Assembly: GCF_020784725.1 (NCBI RefSeq)
Contig: NZ_JAJGTZ010000033.1
Location: 1 to 64,000, forward strand
Length of the DNA: 64,000 nucleotides
Origin: Limosilactobacillus reuteri
GTDB lineage: Bacteria > Bacillota > Bacilli > Lactobacillales > Lactobacillaceae
Direction: 5' to 3'
Shown: in pieces, positions 19,729-29,166 of the stretch
Layout: each line of letters starts with the position of its first letter
Numbering within the stretch: position 1 is the first letter of the stretch
Translations under genes and position numbers: made by a program
The notes under the pieces: generated by a model
The model's database searches: none
What the model was told of the DNA's origin: nothing
The model's input: the letters and a program-made list of their open reading frames with translations, nothing else

Positions 19729-20478
19729 ATGTCATTATTTCATCGAACACAACAACAATCAACAGATACCATGGATAATGGGGCCAAATTGATTACTGTT
19801 GCTCACCCGAAGAGCCCAATTTCTGAACAGTTCCGGACGATTCGGACCAACATTAACTTCATGGCGATCGATAAGCCGATCAAGACTTTAGCGATGACCT
19901 CAGCTAACGTGAGTGAAGGTAAGTCTACCGTAACGGATAACGTTGCCGTAGTATGGGCACAAACAGGACAAAGAGTATTATTAATTGATTCGGATTTACG
20001 GCGCCCAACCCTTCACGCCACTTTTAACAAGAGTAATCAACACGGGTTAACGACGATCCTAACTAGCGGTACTAATTCCGTTGATTTACGCGAAATTATT
20101 CAACCAAGTGGCGTTGATAACCTTGATATCTTAACAGCCGGTCCCATTCCACCTAATCCAGCAGAACTTTTGAATTCACAACGGATGAAAACGTTACTGG
20201 ATACGGTTAAAGGCATTTACGATATGGTCATTGTGGATGTGCCACCAATGTTAGAAGTTACCGATACGCAAATCCTTTCACGTCACCTGGATGCAGTTGT
20301 TTTAGTTGTGAAACAAGGACAAACTCAGAAGTTAGCCGTTAAGCGGGCCGTTGAATTATTGAACTTAGCACATGCTAATTTACTGGGTTACGTAATGAAT
20401 GATGTTAATGCCGATGGCGATGCTGCTTATGGTTATGGATATGGTTACGGCTACGGTTACGGAGAGGATAATAAATAA
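19729..20478 (+). CDS. Bacterial tyrosine kinase (BY-kinase) of EPS synthesis
   Basis: This 249-residue cytoplasmic P-loop kinase autophosphorylates on C-terminal tyrosines and regulates polymerisation. Walker A (SEGKST, about residues 63-68), Walker A' (LLIDSDLRRPT) and Walker B (MVIVDVPP) are all present, as is the SPISEQFRTIRTN motif that contacts the activator. The tail is a striking run of GY pairs (five or six tyrosines before EDNK), the autophosphorylation cluster. RBS AAGGAGGAG precedes the ATG. The cognate phosphatase is not in the operon; a candidate lies at 55442-56218. Confidence 0.95.
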   Translation: MSLFHRTQQQSTDTMDNGAKLITVAHPKSPISEQFRTIRTNINFMAIDKPIKTLAMTSANVSEGKSTVTDNVAVVWAQTGQRVLLIDSDLRRPTLHATFNKSNQHGLTTILTSGTNSVDLREIIQPSGVDNLDILTAGPIPPNPAELLNSQRMKTLLDTVKGIYDMVIVDVPPMLEVTDTQILSRHLDAVVLVVKQGQTQKLAVKRAVELLNLAHANLLGYVMNDVNADGDAAYGYGYGYGYGYGEDNK

Positions 20479-20500
20479 AAAATAATGGGGGGTGAAATTA

Positions 20501-21151
20501 TTGGAAAGCAAAGTTGCTTTACTAAATCGAGATAAAATAAAATCACGTTTTATTTATCATGGTATCAAGCGGGTATTTGACCTTTTGGCAGCTACTTGTG
20601 GAATTATAATCTTGAGTCCCTTAATGCTTATTATTGCGCTTTTAATAAAATCTGAAGATCACGGACCGGTTTTTTATAAGCAAAAGCGGATTGGACAAAA
20701 TGGTAAAGCATTTGAGATGTATAAATTTCGTTCCATGTTTGTGAATGCTGATCAAATGTTAGCTGAGCTTAAAGAACAGAATGATGTTGAAGGACCAATG
20801 TTTAAAATGAAAGATGACCCACGGATAACGCAAATTGGTCATTTTATCCGTAAACATAGTTTAGATGAATTACCGCAATTTTTAAATGTAATTAAAGGTA
20901 ATATGAGTTTGGTTGGTCCACGACCACCATTACCTTCCGAAGTTGCTGAATACAGTGATTATGATAAACAGCGATTATATGTGATTCCTGGTTGTACTGG
21001 TTTGTGGCAGGCAACTGAAAGAAATGAAGTAGGATTTAATGAAATGGTTCAGTTAGATATTCAATATATTCAAAAAGCTAGTTTTATTTTTGATTTATGG
21101 ATCATTTGGAAAACTGTAGTAGTAATGTTTAAACCTAATGAATCATATTAA
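20501..21151 (+). CDS. Undecaprenyl-phosphate sugar phosphotransferase (priming transferase)
   Basis: The 216-residue enzyme transfers a sugar 1-phosphate, usually Gal or Glc, onto undecaprenyl phosphate to begin the EPS repeat unit. It has a membrane segment at about residues 25-50 and the bacterial sugar transferase motifs YKFRSM, RKHSLDELPQFLNV, SLVGPRPPLP and PGCTGLWQ. I prefer the TTG at 20501, six bases after the RBS GGGGGGTGA; a GTG at 20492 lies inside that RBS. It is the last gene of the conserved head of the operon; a hairpin follows directly. Which sugar is used cannot be told. Confidence 0.93.
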   Translation: MESKVALLNRDKIKSRFIYHGIKRVFDLLAATCGIIILSPLMLIIALLIKSEDHGPVFYKQKRIGQNGKAFEMYKFRSMFVNADQMLAELKEQNDVEGPMFKMKDDPRITQIGHFIRKHSLDELPQFLNVIKGNMSLVGPRPPLPSEVAEYSDYDKQRLYVIPGCTGLWQATERNEVGFNEMVQLDIQYIQKASFIFDLWIIWKTVVVMFKPNESY

Positions 21152-21154
21152 CTA

Positions 21155-21192
21155 AAATGGTAATGAAGTTTAGATTCATTACCATTTATTTT
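21155..21192 (+). terminator. Terminator or attenuator inside the EPS operon
   Basis: AAATGGTAATGAA and TTCATTACCATTT form a perfect 13-bp stem with a 7-base loop, followed by ATTTTT. It separates the conserved regulatory and priming genes from the AT-rich variable genes. Confidence 0.8.
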
Positions 21193-21206
21193 TAGAGGTG
21201 ATAATT

Positions 21207-21656
21207 ATGAAAGTTTGTTTGGTAGGATCAAGCGGTGGACACTTAACGCATTTATATATGTTAAAACCGTTCTGGGAAAATAAAAAAAGGTTTTGGGTGA
21301 CTTTTGATAAAGAAGACGCTCAGAGTAAATTGAAAAAAGAGAAAAAATACTTCTGTTATTATCCTACAAATAGAAATCTTAAGAATCTAATCAGAAATAC
21401 TTTTTTAGCTATTAAGGTCTTAAAAAAAGAGAAGCCTGATTTGATAATTTCTAGTGGAGCAGCAGTTGCAGTGCCGTTTTTTTATATTGGTAAATTAATG
21501 GGTGCTAAATTAGTTTATATAGAGGTTTTTGATAGATATAATAAACCAACATTGACAGGACGACTAGTTTATCCTATTGTTGATAAATTTATAGTTCAGT
21601 GGGACGAAGAAAAGAAAGTATATCCTAAGGCAATTAATTTGGGCAGTATATTTTAA
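21207..21656 (+). CDS. Alg14-like glycosyltransferase membrane subunit
   Basis: This 149-residue protein corresponds to the EpsF/CpsF/Alg14 family, which anchors its partner to the membrane and forms a two-part GT1-fold transferase. It begins with the typical CLVGSSGGHLTHL, has a hydrophobic region around AVPFFYIGKLMGAKLVYIE, and ends in VQWDEEKKVYPKAINLGSIF, characteristic of the family. The ATG at 21207 is six bases behind RBS AGAGGTG; a GTG at 21198 overlaps the RBS. The partner gene follows after 13 bases. The pair probably adds the second sugar, often Gal, to the lipid-linked unit. Confidence 0.9.
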   Translation: MKVCLVGSSGGHLTHLYMLKPFWENKKRFWVTFDKEDAQSKLKKEKKYFCYYPTNRNLKNLIRNTFLAIKVLKKEKPDLIISSGAAVAVPFFYIGKLMGAKLVYIEVFDRYNKPTLTGRLVYPIVDKFIVQWDEEKKVYPKAINLGSIF

Positions 21657-21669
21657 GAGGTATTTATAA

Positions 21670-22167
21670 ATGATTTTTGTTACAGTTGGAACTCATGAGC
21701 AATCTTTTAATAGGCTTTTAGAAGAAATTGACAAGCTAGTTGAAAAATCTTTTATTGAAGAGAAGGTAGTTGTACAGACAGGATATAGCAGCTATATACC
21801 AAAAAATTGTGAATATCACAAATTTCTTTCGCTACATGAAATGGAACAAAAGCTAAAAGAAGCGAGAATAGTTATAACACATGGAGGACCTGCTAGTTTT
21901 ATAGCATCATTGCAAATTGGAAAGATTCCGATTGTGGTTCCTCGACAAGAAAAATATGGTGAACACATAAATAATCACCAAGTAGAGTTCGTGAAATTAA
22001 TAGATGAAAAGATGAATAATATTATTCCAGTTTATGATATTTGCACACTAAAAGACAAAATATTGAATTATGATAAAATTTCAAATTCTGATATTAATAC
22101 GATTAAGTCAAATAATGCTCAATTTATTAAGAAATTTGAAGAGATAGTAGATAGTCTTTTTGCTTAA
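21670..22167 (+). CDS. Alg13-like glycosyltransferase catalytic subunit
   Basis: The 165-residue protein is the C-terminal, nucleotide-sugar-binding half of a split GT28-type transferase (EpsG/CpsG/Alg13). It begins with the typical IFVTVGTHEQSFNRL and carries the HGGPASFIASLQIGKIPIVVPR motif, which binds the UDP-sugar, followed by EHINNHQ. It works together with the Alg14-like protein encoded just before. RBS AGAGG lies eight bases ahead of the ATG. Confidence 0.92.
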   Translation: MIFVTVGTHEQSFNRLLEEIDKLVEKSFIEEKVVVQTGYSSYIPKNCEYHKFLSLHEMEQKLKEARIVITHGGPASFIASLQIGKIPIVVPRQEKYGEHINNHQVEFVKLIDEKMNNIIPVYDICTLKDKILNYDKISNSDINTIKSNNAQFIKKFEEIVDSLFA

Positions 22168-22184
22168 CAATTGGGGGATTAATT

Positions 22185-24149
22185 TTGAAAAAAATAAAAG
22201 AATACATAAAAGAAAAAAAAGATAGTGGAGCTATGCCAAGGTTAGGTGAATTAATACATTCTATTGAAAATTACTCCTATATATCTTTTGACATTTTTGA
22301 TACTTTATTAAAGAGAAATGTAAGAAATCCTGCAGATATTTTCAGCTTGATTCAAATTAAAATTGGTGATTTAGAAGATAACTTTAAGGAAAAGCGAATA
22401 GAAGCAGAAAAAAGGGCACGTGAAAAAAATAATAATGAGATTACTTTAAAAGAGATTTATGACAATTATGATGCAACAGAACCGGTAAAAGAAAAGTTAA
22501 AAATAGCAGAGTTGAGCACTGAAAAGGCATGCTTAATTGCTAATCCATATATGCTTGAATTCTTTAATTATTGTAAAGCACATAAAAATGTTTACATTAT
22601 ATCGGATATGTATTTACCAAAATCATTTATAGAGAATGTTCTAAAGCAAAATGGAATTACGGGTTATAAGAAACTATATGTTTCTTGTGAAGAAGGAAAA
22701 ACTAAAAGTAATGGATCACTATTTGATTTATATATAAAGCAAGAAGCAATTAATCCTCAAGAAGCAATTCATATTGGGGATTCATGGAAATCCGATTATA
22801 GAGAGCCAAAAAGAAAGGGTTTATCAGCACTGCATATTCCTCGTATCGTAAAAGACGATTCTGATGTTTTTAAAGGTACACAAATTAACCTTAATTATCT
22901 TAATGCATCAATCAATAATAGAACAAAAGTAAATGCAGATCCTTATTTTAGATTTGGATATCAAAAATTTGGGCCATTTTTGTGGGGATACGCTAAATGG
23001 ATTCATGATATGCTGAAAAAAGCGAATATTAAGAAAGTGTACTTTTTTTCAAGAGATGGTTTTATTATGATGAAAGCCTTTAATTTGCTTTATAAAAAAG
23101 AAGATATAGAAGTACACTATTTGGAAGTTTCGAGACGAAGTTTGAGAGTTCCAATTTTACATTTCAATCATAGTTTTGAAACTATTATGGGAATGGTTTC
23201 ACCATCGAAAATGATTTCATTAGTTTCAATCTTTGACTGTGTTGGGTTGGACATAAATAATTATAATGATCTTTTAAAAAAATATGGTTTCAATAAAAAT
23301 GAATTTTTTGATAGAAAAACAATTCTTAATAATTCAGCTTTACGTAAACTATATGATGATCTTTCTCAAGATATAGAGAATAAATCTAATGAAGAATATA
23401 CAGAACTAGTTAAGTATTTAAGGCAAGAAAATGTAAAAGGAAAATTTGGGATTGTTGATATTGGCTGGTCTGGTGGAATGCAAAGATTTCTTACAGAAAC
23501 ATTGGATCAATTAAAAATTACCAATGATATATATGGGTATTATATTGGTGTTGCAAATTACTATATTAGAAATGTAAAAGTAATTCCTAACTTAAACTTG
23601 AATGGCTATCTATTTGATTTTAAAAATAATAAGAATGCTAAAGATAAAAGAAGTAGTTTTGTTGGTTTGTTTGAAACCCTTTTTCTGGAACAAGCTGGTT
23701 CTGTAAAAAATTATGCAATGGAAAATGATAAAGTAGTTGCTAAGAGAGAAAACTATGAATACGTTATAGATGGTAAAGAGACGAGAGAACTTAGGTCGGT
23801 ACGTCAAGTTCAAAAAGGAGCATTACAATTTGTAGAAGATGCAAAACATGACGAAATTTTAAATCTTTTGCTTAATTATAGTGCTGACGAGTTATTTGAA
23901 GGATTACGAAATACAGGGCAAAATCCTAAGAAAGAAGATATAGAACTCTTTAGCGAATTTCGCTTCTTTGATGAGGGAAAAACAGGAAGGTTAGCAAATC
24001 CTAGAAAATTAATTTACTATGTATTCAATCCCCAAGAATTCAAGAGAGATTTTTTGTTATCTCGTTGGAAAACTGGATTTATGAAAAAAATGTTAAAACT
24101 TAATCTGCCATATCAGCAATTATATTTATGGTTATTACAATTTAAATAA
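22185..24149 (+). CDS. HAD-superfamily protein of the EPS cluster, 654 aa
   Basis: The N-terminal 240 residues form a HAD hydrolase-like domain with the DxD motif in SFDIFDTL (Asp36, Asp39), YIISDMYLP and HIGDSWKSDY. The rest (residues 250-654) is a second domain I cannot name, with KKVYFFSRDGFIMMKAF and FGIVDIGWSGGMQRFL as its most distinctive stretches. The overall architecture matches large HAD proteins (COG5610-type) often found in polysaccharide clusters, where a role in transferring or removing a phosphate-linked substituent is suspected but not established. The start is TTG, with GGGGGA eight bases before it. It is very AT-rich like its neighbours. Confidence 0.75.
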   Translation: MKKIKEYIKEKKDSGAMPRLGELIHSIENYSYISFDIFDTLLKRNVRNPADIFSLIQIKIGDLEDNFKEKRIEAEKRAREKNNNEITLKEIYDNYDATEPVKEKLKIAELSTEKACLIANPYMLEFFNYCKAHKNVYIISDMYLPKSFIENVLKQNGITGYKKLYVSCEEGKTKSNGSLFDLYIKQEAINPQEAIHIGDSWKSDYREPKRKGLSALHIPRIVKDDSDVFKGTQINLNYLNASINNRTKVNADPYFRFGYQKFGPFLWGYAKWIHDMLKKANIKKVYFFSRDGFIMMKAFNLLYKKEDIEVHYLEVSRRSLRVPILHFNHSFETIMGMVSPSKMISLVSIFDCVGLDINNYNDLLKKYGFNKNEFFDRKTILNNSALRKLYDDLSQDIENKSNEEYTELVKYLRQENVKGKFGIVDIGWSGGMQRFLTETLDQLKITNDIYGYYIGVANYYIRNVKVIPNLNLNGYLFDFKNNKNAKDKRSSFVGLFETLFLEQAGSVKNYAMENDKVVAKRENYEYVIDGKETRELRSVRQVQKGALQFVEDAKHDEILNLLLNYSADELFEGLRNTGQNPKKEDIELFSEFRFFDEGKTGRLANPRKLIYYVFNPQEFKRDFLLSRWKTGFMKKMLKLNLPYQQLYLWLLQFK

Positions 24150-24160
24150 GGATGTTTTTT

Positions 24161-25264
24161 ATGAAAAAAAGAATATTAGTAATTGGGTTAACTGAACGAA
24201 TGGGTGGAGTAGAAACATTTATTTATAATACAACAAAATTTTCTAACCAAAATAAATACGAATATGATTTTCTTGTTCACGGAACAGACCATACAGTTTT
24301 TCAAAATGAAATAACTGAATTTTATAATGGGAAAAATCACTTTTACTTTATTCCTAGTTTTAAGAAGAGCCCTATTCAAGCAATAAAGGCGTTATTTTCA
24401 TTTTATAAAAAAAACGGTAATAAGTATGACTTTGTCCATTTAGAAACGGGAGCAGCCTCAGAAGTTGTTTATGTTTTTCCTTTCTGCCTTTTTAACCGAT
24501 TTAAATTAATTTCTCATAGCCATAATGGAGGAGGTTATTCTCCAGTCATTAATTCTTTATTTAGACCAATAATTAACTTAAGTTCTTCCATTCGTTTGGC
24601 ATGTTCTGCAGAGGCTTCCAATTGGTTATTTGGTTCAAACAATATTGATAAAGTTAAAATTATTAATAATGGTATAGACACAAATCGTTTCAAGTTTAAT
24701 GCAGTAGCCAGAAAAAGGATAAGGGATCAATACCATATTAATGAAAATACCTTTGTCATTGGACATATTGGTCGATTTTCCGAACAGAAAAATCATAAAT
24801 TTATTATCGAAATTTTTTCAGAAATAAAAAAGGTAAGGCCAAATTCAAAGTTAATGTTAATAGGTGTTGGAGAGTTACAACCTTCTATAAAGAAATTAGT
24901 GAAGTCATTAAAATTAAATACAGATGTTATTTTTTGTAATCTGAAGTCAAATACTCAAGACTACTATAGCACATTTGATGTGTTTTTAATGCCGTCTCTT
25001 TATGAAGGATTACCAGTTGTCGGAATTGAGGCTCAGTCTGAAGGTTTGCCTTGTTTTTTCTCTTCTAAGATTTCAAATTTAATAAAAATAACTGATAATG
25101 CTAATATCCTTCTTTTAACTGATAGTGCAGAAAAATGGGCTAGTGAGATTGTATTATCATCTGCTTCAATAGAAAATCGAAAGGATTACGCAGGAATAGT
25201 TAAGGAAAAGGGCTTTTCTATTGAGTCAACCGTAAGAGAACTAGAAAAAACTTATGAAGCATAA
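24161..25264 (+). CDS. Family 4 glycosyltransferase
   Basis: The 367-residue GT-B enzyme uses a nucleotide-sugar donor. It begins with ILVIGLTERMGGVETF, typical of the N-domain. It has a C-domain with INNGIDTNRF, IGHIGRFSEQKNH and LYEGLPVVGIEAQSEGLP, where the E-x7-E pair of family GT4 is visible. I prefer the ATG at 24161, eight bases behind AAGGA. It should add one sugar of the EPS repeat unit on the cytoplasmic side. The gene is followed by 1.2 kb of debris, and the downstream EPS genes continue after this. Confidence 0.9.
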   Translation: MKKRILVIGLTERMGGVETFIYNTTKFSNQNKYEYDFLVHGTDHTVFQNEITEFYNGKNHFYFIPSFKKSPIQAIKALFSFYKKNGNKYDFVHLETGAASEVVYVFPFCLFNRFKLISHSHNGGGYSPVINSLFRPIINLSSSIRLACSAEASNWLFGSNNIDKVKIINNGIDTNRFKFNAVARKRIRDQYHINENTFVIGHIGRFSEQKNHKFIIEIFSEIKKVRPNSKLMLIGVGELQPSIKKLVKSLKLNTDVIFCNLKSNTQDYYSTFDVFLMPSLYEGLPVVGIEAQSEGLPCFFSSKISNLIKITDNANILLLTDSAEKWASEIVLSSASIENRKDYAGIVKEKGFSIESTVRELEKTYEA

Positions 25265-26460
25265 ATTTGAAAAAATACGAGTAAGTAGCATTCCAAAAAT
25301 AGATGTATGAAAAAATCTAAACTTGATTTTAAGAGTTAGGTAACTTGAAAACTTTGGCCTTGGGTAAAACATACGGTCTCCTTAAGCACAAATACTTGTT
25401 TAAGCAAGATGTGACAAACTGCGATAAGTAAATGACAAGCGATTGTAATAGTTGACTTTTTGTTGGTCACTACATTCCTTCAATATAAAAGTATTTATTA
25501 CTATAATATTCAAAATTCTTTTTGGAAGGAACGATAGTATGGATAAGGCTAACTAAAAGAGGCTTGATATTAACCAACCTTAGTGATTTTAGTTGAATGC
25601 TTCTTATTAGCTTGCTCGTCATTATAAAGGAAAGAGTAGTCAGAAATTCTTGATGTGATTTAGATTGTTTGACAGAAAGTCACAGCACAAAAGTGTGCTT
25701 GTAATTAAGTTACACCTTATTAGTTAGGTATAATCTTGTCTTTCATTGAACTAATAAAAATTTCTTTCATACTATACTAGTAATCCGTAAGTTAGACTAA
25801 GTTAAGCAGTTTTAATAACAATGTTTTGATAGTAAGAATTAAAGTATAAGGTTTATGTGGTAACGAAATAAGTCATGGGATTGCCGAATTTTTAGCAGTA
25901 AAATAAAATCGTTGGTTATTAAATTATGTTTGAAGAGATTATCAATTTATTTAGCGTTCTTCTTGAAAAGTTTTGAATGAGTTACGCAAGTATTATAAAA
26001 CCTTTCAAAGACACTAAAAGTAGAAATTTAGTATTTACCGGTTGATTCCAAGTATACATTGAAACAGGAATAAAGCTCTAACTACTTTTGAATGAACTGG
26101 AGTTCTTTAGTGAAAGTAGAAAAGCGATAACGTGAGTAACATTGTAACAACCATCAGTAGTTGCAATAATAGCTACCACAAAAGTTTTGTGAACGTTAAT
26201 TCCACAGCAATTAGGTTTATTAGCCTCCTTGAGAACCGAGAAGAGTCGATAAGTGGGACCACGAAGCCTTAAGTTTATACGTTCAAAATTGCAATTAATT
26301 GAGATTGAAAAGCTGGGCTACGCATAATTATTCAAGGCTACGAGATGAAGTCATGTATTTAAGCCCTTCTCAATGTTAAGTTTACGAAAAACTCCCGACA
26401 AGATGTCACTTTCATAATGGACTTGTGTCTTGAGCAGCTAGCGAAAGGAATGTTTATAAA
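25265..26460. other. Gene-free gap within the EPS cluster
   Basis: Nothing here is intact. Most of it is the IS110 wreck described separately. The final 200 bases before the next glycosyltransferase gene hold no recognised element apart from the RBS GCGAAAGGA at 26440-26448. Confidence 0.6.
25340..26230 (-). pseudogene. IS110-family transposase wreck
   Basis: No open frame survives, but minus-strand translation recovers an IS110 transposase in pieces. From about 26215 down comes CCGINVHKTFVVAIIATTDG, matching the family's N-terminal GIDVHK block. Next is YRFSTFTKELQ, then VYLESTGKYW around 26045. Near 25590-25520 is KPLLV with surrounding family residues, and near 25450-25380 KSQLLQSL matching the C-terminal KKAIIAI region. 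The catalytic Asp of GIDV is replaced by Asn, and many stops and frameshifts interrupt it. It is an old insertion inside the EPS cluster. Confidence 0.7.
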
Positions 26461-27477
26461 ATGGATAAAATAAGTATTGTGGTGCCGGTTTATAATGTAA
26501 AACAATATTTAAAAAGATGCGTAAGGAGTATTGAAAACCAAACTTATAGAAACTTAGAAATTATTTTAGTAGATGATGGATCTACAGATGGAAGTAGCGA
26601 AATTTGTGATAGTTTTACCGATAAGAGAATCAAAGTCATTCATAAGCCTAATGAAGGATTAGGACTATCCCGTAACGTTGGAATTAAAGAAGCAACTGGG
26701 AAGTATATTACTTTTGTAGATAGTGATGATTACATTGATAAAACTATGATATCTAATCTTTATAGTGAGATGATTAAAAATCATGCTGATACCTGTATCG
26801 GAGGATTTAAAAGAGTTTTTAAAAATAAAATAATTTCATATGCGAATCCTTTAGCAGGAAAAACGTTTGAGTATCCGCAAATTGTAAAAGAAGTACTTGC
26901 AAAAATGATGGGAAAAGCAAGTAGCATTGATGATCATATAGAAATGTCAGTTTGGAAAGTTTTATTTACACTTTCCGTCATTAAGAAAAGCAATATAAAA
27001 TTCCCATCAGAAAGAGAATTTATAAGTGAGGATATTATTTTTGATACAGAGTATTATACAAAATGTAAAAAAGTTTGTATGAGTTCTGATACAGGTTACA
27101 ACTATTGTGACAATAATGACTCATTAACTACTAGCTATAATCCTAACAGATTTGAATTACAGGTGAAATTATTTAAGGAATTACAAAAAAGAACAATTGA
27201 ATTATCAATATATCCTTTTGTGGAGCAAAGGCTATATAATATGTTAATTGCTAATTCCAGATACTGTATCAAATTAGAACAAAAATTCTTACATATAAGA
27301 AAGGATACCTTGAAAAGAATTCTATTTATATGCTCGAATAGCACCCTACAGTATGCTTTGATTAGGTATAAGGTTAATGAGAAAAAAAGCTCAAAACTAA
27401 TTAATAAATTAATAAAAAAGCGACGTGTTACGTCACTTTACTATATTATGTGGATAAAAAACACGTTTAATATTTAA
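26461..27477 (+). CDS. Family 2 glycosyltransferase
   Basis: The 338-residue enzyme has the GT-A fold of family GT2. It opens with ISIVVPVYNVKQYLKRCV, has DDGSTDGS near residue 40, and the metal-binding FVDSDDYID near residue 90. The C-terminal half (residues 200-338) is less conserved, rich in Lys, and probably sits against the membrane or the acceptor. It is the first EPS gene behind the IS110 debris and would add another sugar of the repeat unit. Donor and linkage are not readable. Confidence 0.92.
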   Translation: MDKISIVVPVYNVKQYLKRCVRSIENQTYRNLEIILVDDGSTDGSSEICDSFTDKRIKVIHKPNEGLGLSRNVGIKEATGKYITFVDSDDYIDKTMISNLYSEMIKNHADTCIGGFKRVFKNKIISYANPLAGKTFEYPQIVKEVLAKMMGKASSIDDHIEMSVWKVLFTLSVIKKSNIKFPSEREFISEDIIFDTEYYTKCKKVCMSSDTGYNYCDNNDSLTTSYNPNRFELQVKLFKELQKRTIELSIYPFVEQRLYNMLIANSRYCIKLEQKFLHIRKDTLKRILFICSNSTLQYALIRYKVNEKKSSKLINKLIKKRRVTSLYYIMWIKNTFNI

Positions 27478-27493
27478 AGGGTGGTGAGGGCAT

Positions 27494-28627
27494 TTGCTAA
27501 TAACTAAAGAGAAATTACCTGCTATGTTATTTTTTATTGTATCCGAAATTATGTACAGTTTTGAATTGACATATCTAAAACTACCAAGTGCTTTTTATAA
27601 TGTATTACTATGTGTAACATTTATTCTTTTCGTTGTGTCTTTTCTTCAATCACAGTGGGACATGAGTAAATTAATTAAAGTAGGAATTATGTTATTGATT
27701 GGACTTGGAGTATATCTTTCATCAAAGGAATCATTGTATCTAATGCTTTTATTCTCAGCTATAGTAATGAATAATTTATCGTATAAAGAAGCTGTAAAAA
27801 CTATATTTGTTACGCGATTAGTTATGACTTTATTAATTATTCTTTTTTCAATAGTGGGAATTATACCTTTAAATAAGATGGTAGTATCAAAAGGTATTTT
27901 TGGGTCAGCACTAGGATATGGATTAGGTTATATTCATCCTAATAATTTAGCTCAGGCTATTTTTGTATTGTGCAGTTTATATTTGTGCATAAACTATGAC
28001 TCAATAAAAAAAAGAAAACTTGTAGTTATATTATTAATAGATGCTATTAGTTATGAAGTAACAAAATCAAAAACATCATGTATAATTTTACTAATTATTT
28101 GCATGTTATTGTTTTTAAATAACGACTTTACTAGTAAGATTATAAAAAAATTTACAATGCCTTACTTATCAATAGTGATCGGTCTTTCAATTTTTGGCCC
28201 AATGCTCTACACATTCTCAACTGGTAAGTTACAATCTATTGTATATTCATTAAATGGTTACTTAAATGGAAGATTTGTAAATGCAAGTAATATGTTCATA
28301 AGCTTTCCTATAACATTATTTGGGAAAATTATAAACTTAGATTATCTTCAAAGAATGTATGGATACAATGTTATCGACAATGGATATGTTTTTTTACTAT
28401 TTGATTATGGGATTATCGGATTTTTATTAATTGTTTTTTTATATTTTTACTCTATCAGAAAATTAATACAAAAGAATCTAAATGTTTTTGTATTAATAAT
28501 TGTCGGTTTTCTTTCTCTTGGAATGATGGAAAATGTAATTAGAGCAATGTTTATGAACTTTACAATGATATTCTGGTATGAATTTATTAATTCACAAAGA
28601 AATAACATGTTTGAGGAAAAATTATGA
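27494..28627 (+). CDS. EPS polymerase (Wzy-like)
   Basis: This 377-residue integral membrane protein has about ten hydrophobic helices with a larger loop in the second half. The motif GYIHPNNLAQAIF in the middle is typical of lactobacillar EPS polymerases. Such proteins join repeat units on the outer face of the membrane. The start is TTG, behind a GGTGGTGAGGG RBS. It overlaps the next gene by ATGA, indicating translational coupling. Wzy proteins have low sequence similarity, so the call rests on topology and position. Confidence 0.78.
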   Translation: MLITKEKLPAMLFFIVSEIMYSFELTYLKLPSAFYNVLLCVTFILFVVSFLQSQWDMSKLIKVGIMLLIGLGVYLSSKESLYLMLLFSAIVMNNLSYKEAVKTIFVTRLVMTLLIILFSIVGIIPLNKMVVSKGIFGSALGYGLGYIHPNNLAQAIFVLCSLYLCINYDSIKKRKLVVILLIDAISYEVTKSKTSCIILLIICMLLFLNNDFTSKIIKKFTMPYLSIVIGLSIFGPMLYTFSTGKLQSIVYSLNGYLNGRFVNASNMFISFPITLFGKIINLDYLQRMYGYNVIDNGYVFLLFDYGIIGFLLIVFLYFYSIRKLIQKNLNVFVLIIVGFLSLGMMENVIRAMFMNFTMIFWYEFINSQRNNMFEEKL

Positions 28628-29166
28628 AAAAAAATATGATATATAAAGATAATAACTTTTTTAATGAGATACCTTTAAAAAGAAGAATCAAGCTCCATAT
28701 AGTTAATGATCATTGGGTAGTAATAAAAAGATATTTTATTTTATTAAGAAAAGCTGAGTATTATAATCAAAAAAAAACGTTTATAAACAGAATAATGTCT
28801 TTATGGTTTACAAGAAGAAAAAATAGACTAGGAATAAAATTAGGTTTTTATATTCCTATAAATACTACAGATCCAGGTATCACTGTATGGCATAACGGAA
28901 CAGTAGTAATAAATGGAGATGCACATATAGGTACCGGATGTATTTTTCATGGTAATAATTGTATTGGTAATAATGGTAAAGATTTAAAAGCACCAATTAT
29001 AGGTAATAATGTTGAACTAGGAGTAGGTGCTTCTATTATTGGTGGAGTGAAAATAGCTAATAATGTTAAAATTGGAGCTGGAGCTGTAGTTCTATCTTCT
29101 TGTGAGGAAGAAGGAGTAACTTTAGTAGGGATTCCTGCTAGAAAAATTGGTGGTGAGAAAAAATGA
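28624..29166 (+). CDS. Hexapeptide-repeat acyltransferase (serine acetyltransferase-like)
   Basis: The 180-residue protein has a basic helical N-terminus (residues 1-75) and then a left-handed beta-helix built from hexapeptide repeats (ITVWHNGTVVING, IGTGCIFHGNNCIG, APIIGNNVELGVGASIIG, VKIGAGAVVLSS). His in WHNG or FHGN may be catalytic. It probably O-acetylates a sugar of the EPS unit. It overlaps both neighbours by four bases (ATGA). Confidence 0.85.
   Translation: MKKNMIYKDNNFFNEIPLKRRIKLHIVNDHWVVIKRYFILLRKAEYYNQKKTFINRIMSLWFTRRKNRLGIKLGFYIPINTTDPGITVWHNGTVVINGDAHIGTGCIFHGNNCIGNNGKDLKAPIIGNNVELGVGASIIGGVKIANNVKIGAGAVVLSSCEEEGVTLVGIPARKIGGEKK

Noticed and set aside
20492-20500. GTG at 20492 as start of the priming transferase
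   Set aside because: It lies inside the GGGGGGTGA ribosome binding site, which is correctly placed for the TTG at 20501.
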